A DNA stretch of 34,488 nucleotides from Candidatus Auribacterota bacterium (GCA_022711655.1 JAKLEM010000017.1:1-34488), one strand, 5' to 3'. Positions 1 through 7,429 are shown, counted from the stretch's first letter. Program-made: numbers and translations. Notes: generated from the sequence alone by a model not told the origin.

Positions 1-181
1 CTTGTTCGCGTTGGACCTTCTGCGCGGGGGGGGGGGTACTGAGCGTGGTGCGGTGGCGCGGCGGGCTCTGCGCCGAGAGGGCGGCGACAACCGCCACCTG
101 CCCGAGCGAGCGGAGCTGTTCGTACAGCGCGAACAAACCGTCGGCGTAGATCCCGTCGTCGTTGGTCAGCAATATTCGCAT
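1..181 (-). CDS. surE: 5'/3'-nucleotidase SurE, N-terminal part (cut by window edge)
   Basis: Only the first 60 codons are inside the window; the frame stays open to base 1. The protein begins MRILLTNDDGIYADGL, the SurE signature, and N7-D8-D9 are the metal-binding start of the family's active site. SurE is a metal-dependent phosphatase acting on nucleoside monophosphates. After VVAALSAQS the usual glycine-rich metal and phosphate loop is replaced by PPRHRTT, although the register and the later AQKVQRE segment still fit the family. An 11-base G run (C on the coding strand, 26-36) lies just downstream and gives three consecutive prolines. The start is 8 bp beyond the stop of the upstream peptidase-like gene, so it is probably the distal gene of that operon. 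The family call is firm; whether the protein is active is uncertain. Confidence 0.8.
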   Translation of the reverse strand, partial: MRILLTNDDGIYADGLFALYEQLRSLGQVAVVAALSAQSPPRHRTTLSTPPPAQKVQREQ

Positions 182-189
182 CGTGAGCC

Positions 190-1335
190 TCAGTTCGCTA
201 TGGCCGTTCCGGCGTCCGGGGCGATCTTCCGCCGGGCGTTCTCGGCGTCGACGAACGCCTTCCAGAACTTCTTCCGGTCCCTGTTCATTATATACGCCTG
301 CAGGTATTTTTCAACGACTCCCTGCGTCATCTCGCTCCCTTCGAACTTGAGCTTTATCAGTACCGGGTACGCCGCCATCAGCTTGCGCCGCGCGATCTCC
401 TCTTTGCAGCACTGTTTGAACGCCGCGAAATCCTCGATGTACGGCCCGGCCGCGCGGACGCCGGCCTGCGAGACGACAGCGGTCTCGAAGGCGTCGTTGA
501 GGAGCGTTACCGATTCGCTCATTCCCATTCGCGGCGCGTTGAGCGAAATGCGCCGGGGGTTCCGCAGAGACGATCGCAGCTGCGCGTCCAGCTCATCGTC
601 GGTCTTGAAAACATCGTAGTACATATCCTCGAACACGCATTTCCATCCTTCGTCGCCGTTGAGCAGCGACACATATGCGCCGAAGCGCTCTTTGCCGCGT
701 TCGAGGCGCAGCAGGTATGCGACGAGCGCGGCCGACTCGTTCGCGAATGCCGCTCCGAGTCCCGATGCCCTGAGGCGTTCCCTCACGGCGAAGAGTTCCC
801 CGACCGGCAGGAACCTTCCCGAAAGAACGTCGCTCCGGACGCTGTTCGCATAGCCCGGCGCGGTGCGCGGGTCGACGTAACAGGCGACGCCGGCGGTCAG
901 CCAGGCCGGGATGTGGTCGGCGTACCGCCGTATGGCCCCCGCATCCCGGACTCCCGAACAGCACAGCGCCTGGTGCCTGATGATCTCGGGGGCGACGTTG
1001 TCCCAGAACAGGTCGCCCTTCGCCGGGACCGTGACCACGCTCTTCACCGCCGCGCCGTCGATCTCGTACGTCCGCTTCGTCTTCTTCGCGGACGGCGACA
1101 GGATGATCTCCATCGTCTCCTTCCCCGGCTCCGGCCATCCCAGGGCGTCGAGGAGGCGCGCGCGGAAATCCTCGGACTGGGAGGCGATCCAGTTCGCGTC
1201 CTGGTGCGTCGGCCCGTAAACGGTGAAATATTTGTGCGCGCTGACGACGCGGACGATCTTCTTTTCCGCCGGAGCGGCGGAAGCGGACGCGGCGCAACAG
1301 GCCGCGATAAGCGTGGCGAGCAATAGTTTCTTCAT
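190..1335 (-). CDS. Secreted gluzincin-like (peptidase MA-type) protein, catalytic motif apparently lost
   Basis: This is a 381-residue protein. The start chosen is the ATG whose ATGA overlaps the dtd stop; translation further upstream reads through dtd. MKKLLLATLIAACCAASASA is a clear signal peptide, so the product is exported. Residues 119-153 have the layout of peptidase-MA-like gluzincins: a helix where HExxH normally sits, followed by PAWLTAGVACYV, the counterpart of the usual P-x-WLxEGxAxY segment. The HExxH position reads RHQALC (120-125) and the second glutamate is replaced by alanine, so neither zinc site nor general base is visible. The remaining roughly 200 residues are helical and not recognised. 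I infer a non-catalytic, possibly substrate-binding or structural, periplasmic protein. A distant unrelated family remains possible. Confidence 0.7.
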   Translation of the reverse strand: MKKLLLATLIAACCAASASAAPAEKKIVRVVSAHKYFTVYGPTHQDANWIASQSEDFRARLLDALGWPEPGKETMEIILSPSAKKTKRTYEIDGAAVKSVVTVPAKGDLFWDNVAPEIIRHQALCCSGVRDAGAIRRYADHIPAWLTAGVACYVDPRTAPGYANSVRSDVLSGRFLPVGELFAVRERLRASGLGAAFANESAALVAYLLRLERGKERFGAYVSLLNGDEGWKCVFEDMYYDVFKTDDELDAQLRSSLRNPRRISLNAPRMGMSESVTLLNDAFETAVVSQAGVRAAGPYIEDFAAFKQCCKEEIARRKLMAAYPVLIKLKFEGSEMTQGVVEKYLQAYIMNRDRKKFWKAFVDAENARRKIAPDAGTAIAN

Positions 1336-1802
1336 GGCGCAGGCGCCTTTTCCGGGGACAGGGCCCTCGTGTCGAGCAGGAAGGTGACGGGGCCGTCGTT
1401 GTCGAGCGAGACGACCATGTACGCCCCGAAGACACCCGTTTTCACGACAGGGCACGACCGCGACATCTCGCTCGCGAACCGTTCATATATCCGGCGGGCC
1501 GCATCGGGCGGGGCCGCCGTCTCGAACCCGGGCCTGCGGCCGCGGGAAAGATCCGCGCACAGGGTGAACTGCGAGACGACGAGGTATTCGGCGCCGGCGT
1601 CGCGGCCGGAAAGGTTCATCTTGCCGTCACGGTCCTCGAATATCCTGAGCTGGGGGATCCGGGAGGCGAGCGCGGCGGCGTCCTCATCCGTATCCCCCTG
1701 GGCGACGCCGAGCAGTATGACCAGGCCGGGGCCGATCGATTGGTGGACCTTTCCGCCGATGGCCACCGAGGCGCGCGTCACGCGTTGGATGAGGGCTCTC
1801 AT
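1332..1802 (-). CDS. dtd: D-aminoacyl-tRNA deacylase (DTD)
   Basis: The 156-residue protein has the usual DTD length. It begins MRALIQRVTRASV and contains both family signatures, SQFTL (77-81) and NDGPVT (135-140), which build the active site at the dimer interface. The enzyme hydrolyses D-aminoacyl-tRNA, and glycine mischarged on tRNA-Ala, in the cytoplasm. The ATG at 1802 was chosen because the homologous region starts there; the in-frame extension upstream is arginine-rich, low-complexity and non-homologous. Its end overlaps the next gene by ATGA, implying translational coupling. The FmdB-type gene lies 73 bp upstream on the same strand. Confidence 0.95.
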   Translation of the reverse strand: MRALIQRVTRASVAIGGKVHQSIGPGLVILLGVAQGDTDEDAAALASRIPQLRIFEDRDGKMNLSGRDAGAEYLVVSQFTLCADLSRGRRPGFETAAPPDAARRIYERFASEMSRSCPVVKTGVFGAYMVVSLDNDGPVTFLLDTRALSPEKAPAP

Positions 1803-1875
1803 AATGACGGTTCGGTGCGTTCCTCCCGCAACCCGGCGCGCCGCTGCGCACCGCAGGCGGCGGACGTCACACTCG

Positions 1876-2163
1876 CTACTTCTTTTTCTTGTCGCACTTC
1901 GCCTTGCAGCTGTCCTTGTTCGGGCAACTTTCGCCGGAGCTTTTCGACCCCGAGTCCTTTTTCGCATCGCCGCTATAGGTCGGGCTGCGGTAATCGGTCG
2001 CGTAAAAGCCGGAACCTTTGAAGACGATCCCGCTGCCTTTGCCGATGAGCCGTTTCACCGACCCGTTGCATTTCGGGCAATGTTTGAGCGGCTGCGCGGT
2101 GATGCTCTGGAACTCCTCGAACAGGAAACCGCACCGCTTGCACTCGTATTCGTATGTCGGCAT
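1876..2163 (-). CDS. FmdB-family zinc-ribbon protein
   Basis: This is a 95-residue protein. MPTYEYECKRCG and HCPKC give the paired CxxC knuckles (residues 8-11 and 29-32) of the FmdB/CxxC_CXXC_SSSS putative regulatory family. The middle carries the typical K-G-S-G-F-Y-x-T-D-Y stretch (about residues 49-58). The tail is lysine-rich with three more cysteines (SCPNKDSCKAKC). The start has a strong purine-rich RBS (AAGGGGGG) just upstream. The biochemical role of the family is not settled; a small metal-binding regulator or chaperone is usually proposed. It sits between mlaD and dtd on the same strand. Confidence 0.88.
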   Translation of the reverse strand: MPTYEYECKRCGFLFEEFQSITAQPLKHCPKCNGSVKRLIGKGSGIVFKGSGFYATDYRSPTYSGDAKKDSGSKSSGESCPNKDSCKAKCDKKKK

Positions 2164-2280
2164 ATACCCCCCTTGAAATGACCAGTGACCAAATATCCAA
2201 TGTCCGATAAGACGTCTTTATGCACTACCTCGCTGGAACTTGCTCATGGGACATCGGCCAGTATCTCACAATGGCGCCGT

Positions 2281-3252
2281 TTAGAAAATAAACGGGAACC
2301 CCTTTGGCTTCCCCTTCTTTCTCGCTTCTTCCCTCTTCCGGACATCCCGCTCCTTCAGCATGCCGTCGGAGGTCTCCTTCCAGAACAGGCGCCACGGCTC
2401 GTGCTTGACCACGTAGGTGAAGTCTTTTGTGTTCTGTATCGTCTCGCGTATGTCGCCGCGGTTCTCCCGGACGATCTGCTCGATGGTCTTCATGACCTCC
2501 CTCATCTGGTCCAGCATCTTCTCGCCGTCGGTCTTCGCGCGCGACGTGAGCTGTTCGAAGTTCGCGATCGAGGTCTTGATAGCCGCGCGGTTTTCCGAGA
2601 CCGTGTCGTTCGCGTTGCGGGCGAAATCGTTGAGGTTCACGATCAGGTCGGACGCGTCGTTGACCACCTTCTGCACCTTGCCGCTCTGCTGGACCTCGGT
2701 CACGATCGACTTGATGCTCGCGAACGACTCCTCGGCGTGCAGGATCGTCTTGTGCGTGTCGTCGGCGATCGCCTTCAGCGAGTTGCCGAGCTGCTCGGCC
2801 TTGAAGTCGCTCAGGATGGTGTTGACCCGCTCGATGAGCTTGACCATGTCGGTCGGGTCGATCCCGCGGAGCGTCGCGCCTGACTCAAGCGCGGGCTTCT
2901 GCGAGACGACCGGCATGATGCTGACGAATTTCTCGCCGACGAACCCCGCGCTGGAGATCATCACCCGCGAATCTTCATTGAGCTTGATCGACGTGCGCAC
3001 CGAGATACCGACATCCACGGCGCCCTCGGTCTGCGACTTTATCTTGATCCACTCGACCTTGCCGACGTTCACCCCCGCGAAGGTGACCGGTGCGTTCTCC
3101 ATCAGGCCGTTGATATTTGAGAAGGTCACGGCGTAATGGTTCATCTCTGCGCGGTCCTTCATCCCAGTCACGTTGAACAGGAAGAAACAGAGGATGCCGA
3201 AGCTGACCGTGATCAGGACGCCCGCCTTGGTTTCCTGCTTCAGGTATTCCAT
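2281..3252 (-). CDS. mlaD: MCE-domain lipid-transport substrate-binding protein (MlaD-like)
   Basis: This 323-residue protein has one N-terminal membrane anchor (about residues 10-30). An MCE domain follows (about 38-115), with the family phrases VTFSNINGLMENAPVTFAGV and VGKVEWIKI. The long helical C-terminal half (about 130-285) suits the barrel or needle helices of longer MCE proteins. In MCE/Mla systems the hexameric MCE ring binds lipid in the periplasm and connects inner-membrane permease to outer-membrane partners. It follows mlaE and mlaF in the same direction with an 83-bp gap, which contains a small GCGG-TTAT-CCGC hairpin. No MlaC-type carrier is seen here. Whether this operon traffics phospholipid, sterol-like or other lipids cannot be told. 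Confidence 0.92.
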   Translation of the reverse strand: MEYLKQETKAGVLITVSFGILCFFLFNVTGMKDRAEMNHYAVTFSNINGLMENAPVTFAGVNVGKVEWIKIKSQTEGAVDVGISVRTSIKLNEDSRVMISSAGFVGEKFVSIMPVVSQKPALESGATLRGIDPTDMVKLIERVNTILSDFKAEQLGNSLKAIADDTHKTILHAEESFASIKSIVTEVQQSGKVQKVVNDASDLIVNLNDFARNANDTVSENRAAIKTSIANFEQLTSRAKTDGEKMLDQMREVMKTIEQIVRENRGDIRETIQNTKDFTYVVKHEPWRLFWKETSDGMLKERDVRKREEARKKGKPKGFPFIF

Positions 3253-3314
3253 ACCGATCCTTTCAGGTTGTATATGAAACCACTCTTCCCGATAAAAATC
3301 AAGCTTCTCGAACA

Positions 3315-3328
3315 GCGGTTATCCGCCG
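3315..3328. repeat. Short dyad GCGG-TTAT-CCGC, copy of the hairpin core at 26622-26635
   Basis: The 14-base word GCGGTTATCCGCCG between mlaF and mlaD is identical to the centre of the hairpin at 26615-26640. Four-base arms enclose a TTAT loop, and an alternative AGCGG/CCGCT pairing is possible. Two copies of a 14-mer in 34 kb, both intergenic and both palindromic, suggest remnants of a dispersed element. No regulatory role is shown. Confidence 0.5.
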
Positions 3329-3335
3329 CTAAACC

Positions 3336-4121
3336 TCAAACGCCCGTCAGGCTCTTGATATATTCCTCGCTCGAGCGGCGGAGCGGCACCGGGCCGTCGG
3401 CCGAGCCGGTAATGAACTGCTGGACCAGCGGGTTCGACGAGTCCCTGATCTCGTCGGGCGTCCCGACCGCGATGACCTTCCCCTCGTAGAGCATCGCCAT
3501 CCGGTCGGCGATGCGGAAGGCGCTCTTCATCTCGTGCGTCACGACGATCGACGTTATCCCGAGCTTCTTGGACAGGTCGACGATCAGCCGGTCGATCACC
3601 GCCGTCGTGATCGGGTCGAGCCCCGCGCCCGGCTCGTCGTAGAAGACGATCTGGGGGTCGAGGGCGATCGCCCGCGCGAGCCCCACGCGCTTCTTCATGC
3701 CGCCGCTGATCTGCGACGGCATCAGGTTCTCGAAGCCGGTCAGCCCGACCAGCTCCAGCTTGATCTTGACGATGATCTTGATGATCTCGTCGTTCAGGTC
3801 GGAGTGCTCGCGCAGCGGCAGCGCCACGTTCTCGCCGACGGAGAGCGAGTTGAGGAGCGCCCCGCTCTGGAAAAGGATGCCGAACTTCTTCCGCACGGCG
3901 TCGAGCTGCGCTTCGGTCATCTTCGCTATGTCCTTCCCGTCGAAAAGGATCTCGCCTTGGTCGGGCCGGTAATAGCCGACCAGGTGCCGCAGGAGGGTGC
4001 TCTTGCCGCAGCCGCTGCCCCCCATGATGACCATCGTCTCGCCGGTCTTCACCTCCAGGTTGATGCCCGAAAGGACCGTCCGGCCGTCGAACTTCTTAAC
4101 GAGATTGTTGACCGTGATCAT
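3336..4121 (-). CDS. mlaF: ABC transporter ATPase of the MCE/Mla lipid transporter (MlaF-like)
   Basis: This 261-residue cytoplasmic ATPase has a Walker A (GGSGCGKST, 34-42), a Q-loop (ILFQSGALLNSLSV, about 82-95) typical of Mla/Ttg2A ATPases, an ABC signature (SGGMKKR, 139-145), and a Walker B with D-loop (IVFYDEPGAGLDP, 158-170). It powers lipid transfer through the MlaE permease. The start MITVNNLVKKF at 4121 lies 5 bp after the mlaE stop and matches the normal family start; the frame upstream merely runs antiparallel to mlaE codons. Together with mlaE and mlaD it forms the core of one transporter. Confidence 0.95.
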   Translation of the reverse strand: MITVNNLVKKFDGRTVLSGINLEVKTGETMVIMGGSGCGKSTLLRHLVGYYRPDQGEILFDGKDIAKMTEAQLDAVRKKFGILFQSGALLNSLSVGENVALPLREHSDLNDEIIKIIVKIKLELVGLTGFENLMPSQISGGMKKRVGLARAIALDPQIVFYDEPGAGLDPITTAVIDRLIVDLSKKLGITSIVVTHEMKSAFRIADRMAMLYEGKVIAVGTPDEIRDSSNPLVQQFITGSADGPVPLRRSSEEYIKSLTGV

Positions 4122-4126
4122 ACCCG

Positions 4127-4918
4127 TTACACCATATAGAAGACGGCGGTGAAGAAACAGTCGGCGGCGACAACCGAGATCAGCGAGTTGACCACCGATA
4201 TCGTCGTGAAGCGCCCGACCCCCTCGGCGCCGCCCTCGACGATAAACCCGTAGTAACAGCCGACGACCGCGATGATGATGGCGAAGAAGAAACTCTTCAC
4301 GAGCCCCGTCACGATGTCCTTCAGCTGGAGCGCCATCAGCGATTTCTGGATGTAATACGACGCCTCGACGCCGAGGTTCATCTTGCCGATGACGAACCCC
4401 CCGAGCATGCCGACCGCGTCCGAGAAGATCACCAGACACGGTACCATGATGATCATCGCCAGGAGCCGCGGCGAGATCAGGAACCGCACCGGGTTGATCG
4501 CCATCGTCTCGAGCGCCATGATCTCCTCGGAGACCCGCATCGTGCCGAGCTCGGCGGTGAACGACGCGCCGACGCGTCCCGCGACGATGATAGCCGTCAT
4601 CAGAGGCCCCAGCTCGCGGGTGAAGGCGATCGCCGTGAAGTCGGCGATCAGGCTCTCGCTGCCGAACTTGCGCAGTTGGTAGGCCAGGAGCATCGCCATC
4701 GTGAGCCCCACGAAAAACGAGATCACCATGACGATCATCAGCGAATTGACCCCCGCCTCCACCATCTGCGAGACAAGGTGGAATCGCTTGACCGGCTTCT
4801 TTCGGAAGGGGCCGACGACGATCCAGTAGAACGCCTCTCCGGTGATGCAGGCGATGCTGGTGAGGTGGCGGAAGAACATGATCGTCCGCCTGCCGATAAA
4901 ACCGAATAGATGTTTCAC
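4127..4918 (-). CDS. mlaE: MlaE-family ABC transporter permease
   Basis: This 263-residue permease has about five hydrophobic spans. It carries the family core ELGPLMTAIIVAGRVGASFT and TAELGTMRVSEEIMALE, followed by the segment about major positions and reference helix seen in MlaE/Ttg2B. I chose a GTG start at 4918 because AAGGA sits 9 nt upstream and because VKHLFGFIGRRTIMFFRHL matches the N-terminal elbow helix of the family. An ATG at 4879 with AGGCGGA in front is the main alternative; the frame is also open to 4981. It forms the inner-membrane channel with the MlaF ATPase. The STAS gene lies 129 bp upstream on the same strand, with an 18-bp palindrome between them. Confidence 0.92.
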   Translation of the reverse strand: MKHLFGFIGRRTIMFFRHLTSIACITGEAFYWIVVGPFRKKPVKRFHLVSQMVEAGVNSLMIVMVISFFVGLTMAMLLAYQLRKFGSESLIADFTAIAFTRELGPLMTAIIVAGRVGASFTAELGTMRVSEEIMALETMAINPVRFLISPRLLAMIIMVPCLVIFSDAVGMLGGFVIGKMNLGVEASYYIQKSLMALQLKDIVTGLVKSFFFAIIIAVVGCYYGFIVEGGAEGVGRFTTISVVNSLISVVAADCFFTAVFYMV

Positions 4919-4971
4919 GTGCAGATATCCTTTATTGACATTCCCACGTTCTCCTGCCGGAAACACGCAGT

Positions 4972-4989
4972 GTACAGGCATGCCTGTAC
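4972..4989. promoter_or_regulatory. Perfect 18-bp palindrome upstream of mlaE
   Basis: GTACAGGCA immediately followed by its reverse complement TGCCTGTAC makes an uninterrupted 18-bp dyad in the 129-bp gap between the STAS gene and mlaE. It could be an operator for a dimeric regulator of the transporter genes or one unit of a REP-like dispersed palindrome. No second copy was noticed in this window. Confidence 0.55.
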
Positions 4990-5047
4990 CCTACCACCGC
5001 GCTTCCGGTCCCCGCTCAAAGACGCAGGGGTGACAGAACGGGATTAT

Positions 5048-5374
5048 TCACTTGAGATCATCGCTGCTTGCGTGGATGGCAAAGATACTGTCGAGGCGCG
5101 CCACCTCGAAAACATGCCGTACCGATTCGGACAGGCCGCACAGCGCGATCTCGCCGCCGCCTTTTTTCAATTTCTGCATCGCTTCGATAAAGGTGGCCAG
5201 CCCGGAGCTGTCGATGTAGCTCACCCGCGTCAGATCGATCGCAATGCGGGCCTTTTTCGCCTTGGCCCGTCCGGCGAGCTCTTTGCGGATATCCGGAGAG
5301 GTGTGCAGGTCGATCTGCCCGTCGACGGCCAGCACGGCCCATCCGTTCTTCTCCGACACATCTATCTTGATCAT
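5048..5374 (-). CDS. STAS-domain anti-anti-sigma factor (SpoIIAA/RsbV-like)
   Basis: This 108-residue single STAS domain contains ARIAIDLTRVSYIDSSGLA; S56/S57 in the D-S-S-G motif is the serine phosphorylated by RsbW/SpoIIAB-type kinases. Unphosphorylated protein would bind the anti-sigma kinase and release its target. The start overlaps the stop of the RsbW-like gene by ATGA, so the two are translationally coupled. The next gene downstream is mlaE, and in some Mla systems a STAS protein (MlaB) is an essential ATPase partner, so a second role is conceivable. The DSSG motif and the kinase and phosphatase neighbours favour partner-switching as the main role. Confidence 0.93.
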   Translation of the reverse strand: MIKIDVSEKNGWAVLAVDGQIDLHTSPDIRKELAGRAKAKKARIAIDLTRVSYIDSSGLATFIEAMQKLKKGGGEIALCGLSESVRHVFEVARLDSIFAIHASSDDLK

Positions 5375-5862
5375 GAGCGCTCCTTCTTTTTTCCGCCGCC
5401 GGCTCCGGCCTTCCCGGCCCCGGGGCAGGCGCAGCCGCCTTTTTCCAGGTATTTGACGAGTCGCAGCTCCGTACCGACTTCGGGCGACACGTCGTAGGTC
5501 ACTTCGTCCATGAACTTCTTGATGAAATAGACGCCGAGGCCGCCGGGGCGGACGTCTTCGAGCGCGCGCGGCTTGATCATTTTCACGTCGACCTTCTTGC
5601 CGAAATCCTTGAGGACGATCTCGAGCCTGTCCTTGTAGAGGTTGAGCACCAGGACCACCTTCTTCTTGTAATCGTTCCCGTAGCTGTACTTGATGATGTT
5701 GGTGAACGCCTCCTCGACCGCCAGCGCGATGCAGTTGACGAACTTCTCGGGAAAGCGCATGCAGTGGCAGACCTGGAAGATGACCGCGCGCGTCACGCAG
5801 AGGAACTGCGGGTGGCTCGGCACGGTCAGGTCGATCGTATGCTGCGGTTTCTTCTCAGGCAT
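5371..5862 (-). CDS. RsbW/SpoIIAB-like anti-sigma factor serine kinase
   Basis: This 163-residue protein has a GHKL/HATPase_c_2 fold. The N box is EEAFTNIIKYSY (50-61, with E50/E51 and N55), the G1 box is DFGKK (86-90) and the glycine lid is GGLGVYFIKKFMDEV (107-121). Proteins of this class bind ATP, phosphorylate a STAS antagonist, and hold a sigma factor or another effector. The ATG at 5862 was chosen because GAGGA lies 6 nt upstream; a TTG two codons earlier is less likely. The C-terminus adds an unusual Cys/Gly/Lys tail (about 143-163, with GGCACPG) beyond the kinase fold. It overlaps the phosphatase gene by 8 bp. No sigma factor gene is in the window, so the output target is unknown. Confidence 0.9.
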   Translation of the reverse strand: MPEKKPQHTIDLTVPSHPQFLCVTRAVIFQVCHCMRFPEKFVNCIALAVEEAFTNIIKYSYGNDYKKKVVLVLNLYKDRLEIVLKDFGKKVDVKMIKPRALEDVRPGGLGVYFIKKFMDEVTYDVSPEVGTELRLVKYLEKGGCACPGAGKAGAGGGKKKERS

Positions 5863-7165
5863 CGCCAATCCTCACGGCTACCAGGGTGATGTCGTCGTGC
5901 TGGGGCACGTTGCGGGAAAATTTCATTATATCACCGAGGACGGCGCTTGCCATGTTTTTCGGCGGCCCCTGGTGTTTTTCGCACACGCTCATCAGCCGGC
6001 CGGTCCCGTATTCCTCGCCCGCTGTGTTGCGCGCCTCGACCACGCCGTCGGTGTAGAAAAGGAACCTCTCTCCCGGCGTAATCCGCATATCGGTCTGCCG
6101 GAAATCGCATCGGGGCACCACGCCGACCGGCGGGTTGCGCACGCCGTCTTCTGAACGCGCGCGGCCGTCGGCTCCGATGACGATCGGCGCGGGATGGCCG
6201 GCGCTGACATAGGTCAGCGTCCCGGCTTTAGTATCGAATATCCCGTAGATGATCGTGGCGAACATCCCCATCGTGCTCTGCCGGCAGAGGCGCTCGTTGA
6301 GGGCGCCGATCAACCGGGCGGGGTCCTGCACGTCGGCAAGTATGGAACGGAAGTCTGTGACGATCTTCACCATATAAAGCGCCGCGGGAACCCCCTTGCC
6401 CGACACGTCGCCGATGAGGACGGCGAGGAGGGAGTCGCCGAGCCGCACGAAATCGTAGAAATCGCCGCCGATCTGCAGCGCCGTCACGTTGCGGCCGAAG
6501 GCGCCGGCGCCTTTCACGCGGGGGAAACGTTTCGGGAGGAAATTCGCCTGGATCTGCTTGGCGATCGACAGCTCCTGCTCCACGCGCTGCTGCTTCATGA
6601 GGCTCTCGACCATCCGCGCGTTCTCGACCGCAACGGAGGCGCTGTCCGCGAACGCGCTCAAGAGCTGCATATCCGACTCGTCGAACTCTTTCTTGCCCAC
6701 CGGGTTGATGATCTCGAGGATGCCGATGACCTTCTTCTTCACCCGCATCGGGACGCAGGCGATCGACCTGGTGACGAACCCGGTCGACTTGTCCGGCTTC
6801 GAGTAGAAACGGGGATCCTTTGACACATCCGGTATCAGGAGCGGCTCTCCGTTCAGAGCGACCCACCCGGCGATCCCCTGCCCCATCTTGAGGCGGAACT
6901 TCTCCTTGATCTCCTTGCCCTTTTCGCCCCGCGTGATCTCGAAGACCAGCTCGTTGGTCTCTTCGTCGATGAGCATCAGGGAGCTCGCCTCCGCTTTCAT
7001 CACCTGTTCGGATATCTCCATGATATGCTGGAGGAGTTCGGACAAGTTGAGCGTCGAGTTCAGGATAGAGCTCACCCTGATAAGGCATGAAAGGTCAGCG
7101 ACTTTGCCCTTGAGTTCTTTCACCTTGTCTTCGAGCGTGATCGCTGCGAGTTCGGTATTCGACAT
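5855..7165 (-). CDS. GAF-domain PP2C-type serine phosphatase (RsbU/SpoIIE-like)
   Basis: This is a 436-residue protein. A short N-terminal coiled coil (about 10-25) precedes a GAF sensor domain (about 30-185, with MGQGIAGWVA and VPMRVKKKVIGILEI). A linker helix (186-210) leads to a PP2C_SIG phosphatase domain (about 225-434). Metal-binding motifs are visible: GGDFYDF (233-239), GDVSGKG (252-258), YTDGVVEA and QHDDITLV. It should dephosphorylate the STAS protein encoded two genes downstream when the GAF domain senses its ligand or state. It is the first gene of the long leftward run ending at surE and faces the small-peptide promoter divergently. Its GAF ligand cannot be predicted. Confidence 0.94.
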   Translation of the reverse strand: MSNTELAAITLEDKVKELKGKVADLSCLIRVSSILNSTLNLSELLQHIMEISEQVMKAEASSLMLIDEETNELVFEITRGEKGKEIKEKFRLKMGQGIAGWVALNGEPLLIPDVSKDPRFYSKPDKSTGFVTRSIACVPMRVKKKVIGILEIINPVGKKEFDESDMQLLSAFADSASVAVENARMVESLMKQQRVEQELSIAKQIQANFLPKRFPRVKGAGAFGRNVTALQIGGDFYDFVRLGDSLLAVLIGDVSGKGVPAALYMVKIVTDFRSILADVQDPARLIGALNERLCRQSTMGMFATIIYGIFDTKAGTLTYVSAGHPAPIVIGADGRARSEDGVRNPPVGVVPRCDFRQTDMRITPGERFLFYTDGVVEARNTAGEEYGTGRLMSVCEKHQGPPKNMASAVLGDIMKFSRNVPQHDDITLVAVRIGDA

Positions 7166-7225
7166 AAGTTGCGCTATATTACCACACTAGGACTGAACAA
7201 CACCAATTATTTTAGACAAAAACGC

Positions 7226-7254
7226 TTGACAATCGGATCGATAGAAAATATAAT
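7226..7254 (+). promoter_or_regulatory. Perfect sigma-70 consensus promoter TTGACA-17-TATAAT
   Basis: TTGACA (7226-7231) and TATAAT (7249-7254) are separated by exactly 17 bp, a full consensus housekeeping promoter. Transcription would begin near 7261. The only thing downstream on this strand before the convergent sixA is the 36-codon ORF starting at 7319, giving a 5' leader of about 58 nt. A strong promoter in a 260-bp gap between two minus-strand genes implies a real short transcript. Confidence 0.8.
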
Positions 7255-7318
7255 GAATATGAGCTTCGAAGCAAAAAAGCTGATTATCCTTATCAGGCGT
7301 TCAGTGGAGGAAAAGGGC

Positions 7319-7429
7319 ATGAGCGGTCGTAAAACCCTGGCCAGCATATGTATCAGTTCTCTGAAAAAGCTGCTCGGCTCCCTATTGGAGAGCTTCCATA
7401 TCGCAGGCCGCATGCCGTGGGCCGATTAG
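7319..7429 (+). CDS. Candidate 36-residue amphipathic peptide
   Basis: ATG at 7319 is preceded by GGAGG with 8-nt spacing and lies about 58 nt downstream of a perfect promoter. The peptide starts MSGRKTLASICISS and continues KKLLGSLLESF, which would form an amphipathic helix (about residues 5-28), then ends GRMPWAD. It matches no family I recognise. The frame is open further upstream (ATGs at 7253 and 7259), but those lie in or before the predicted transcription start. The stop TAG overlaps the end of sixA on the opposite strand. It could be a small membrane-associated peptide or toxin, a regulatory peptide, or an incidental ORF within a small RNA. Confidence 0.45.
   Translation: MSGRKTLASICISSLKKLLGSLLESFHIAGRMPWAD

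Noticed and set aside
2-619. Plus-strand open frame at the window start
   Set aside because: Runs antisense to surE and the peptidase-like gene; composition and lack of motifs mark it as non-coding.
7253-7429. Longer version of the small peptide starting at 7253 or 7259
   Set aside because: These ATGs lie within or before the predicted transcription start and lack an RBS, so the 7319 start is preferred.
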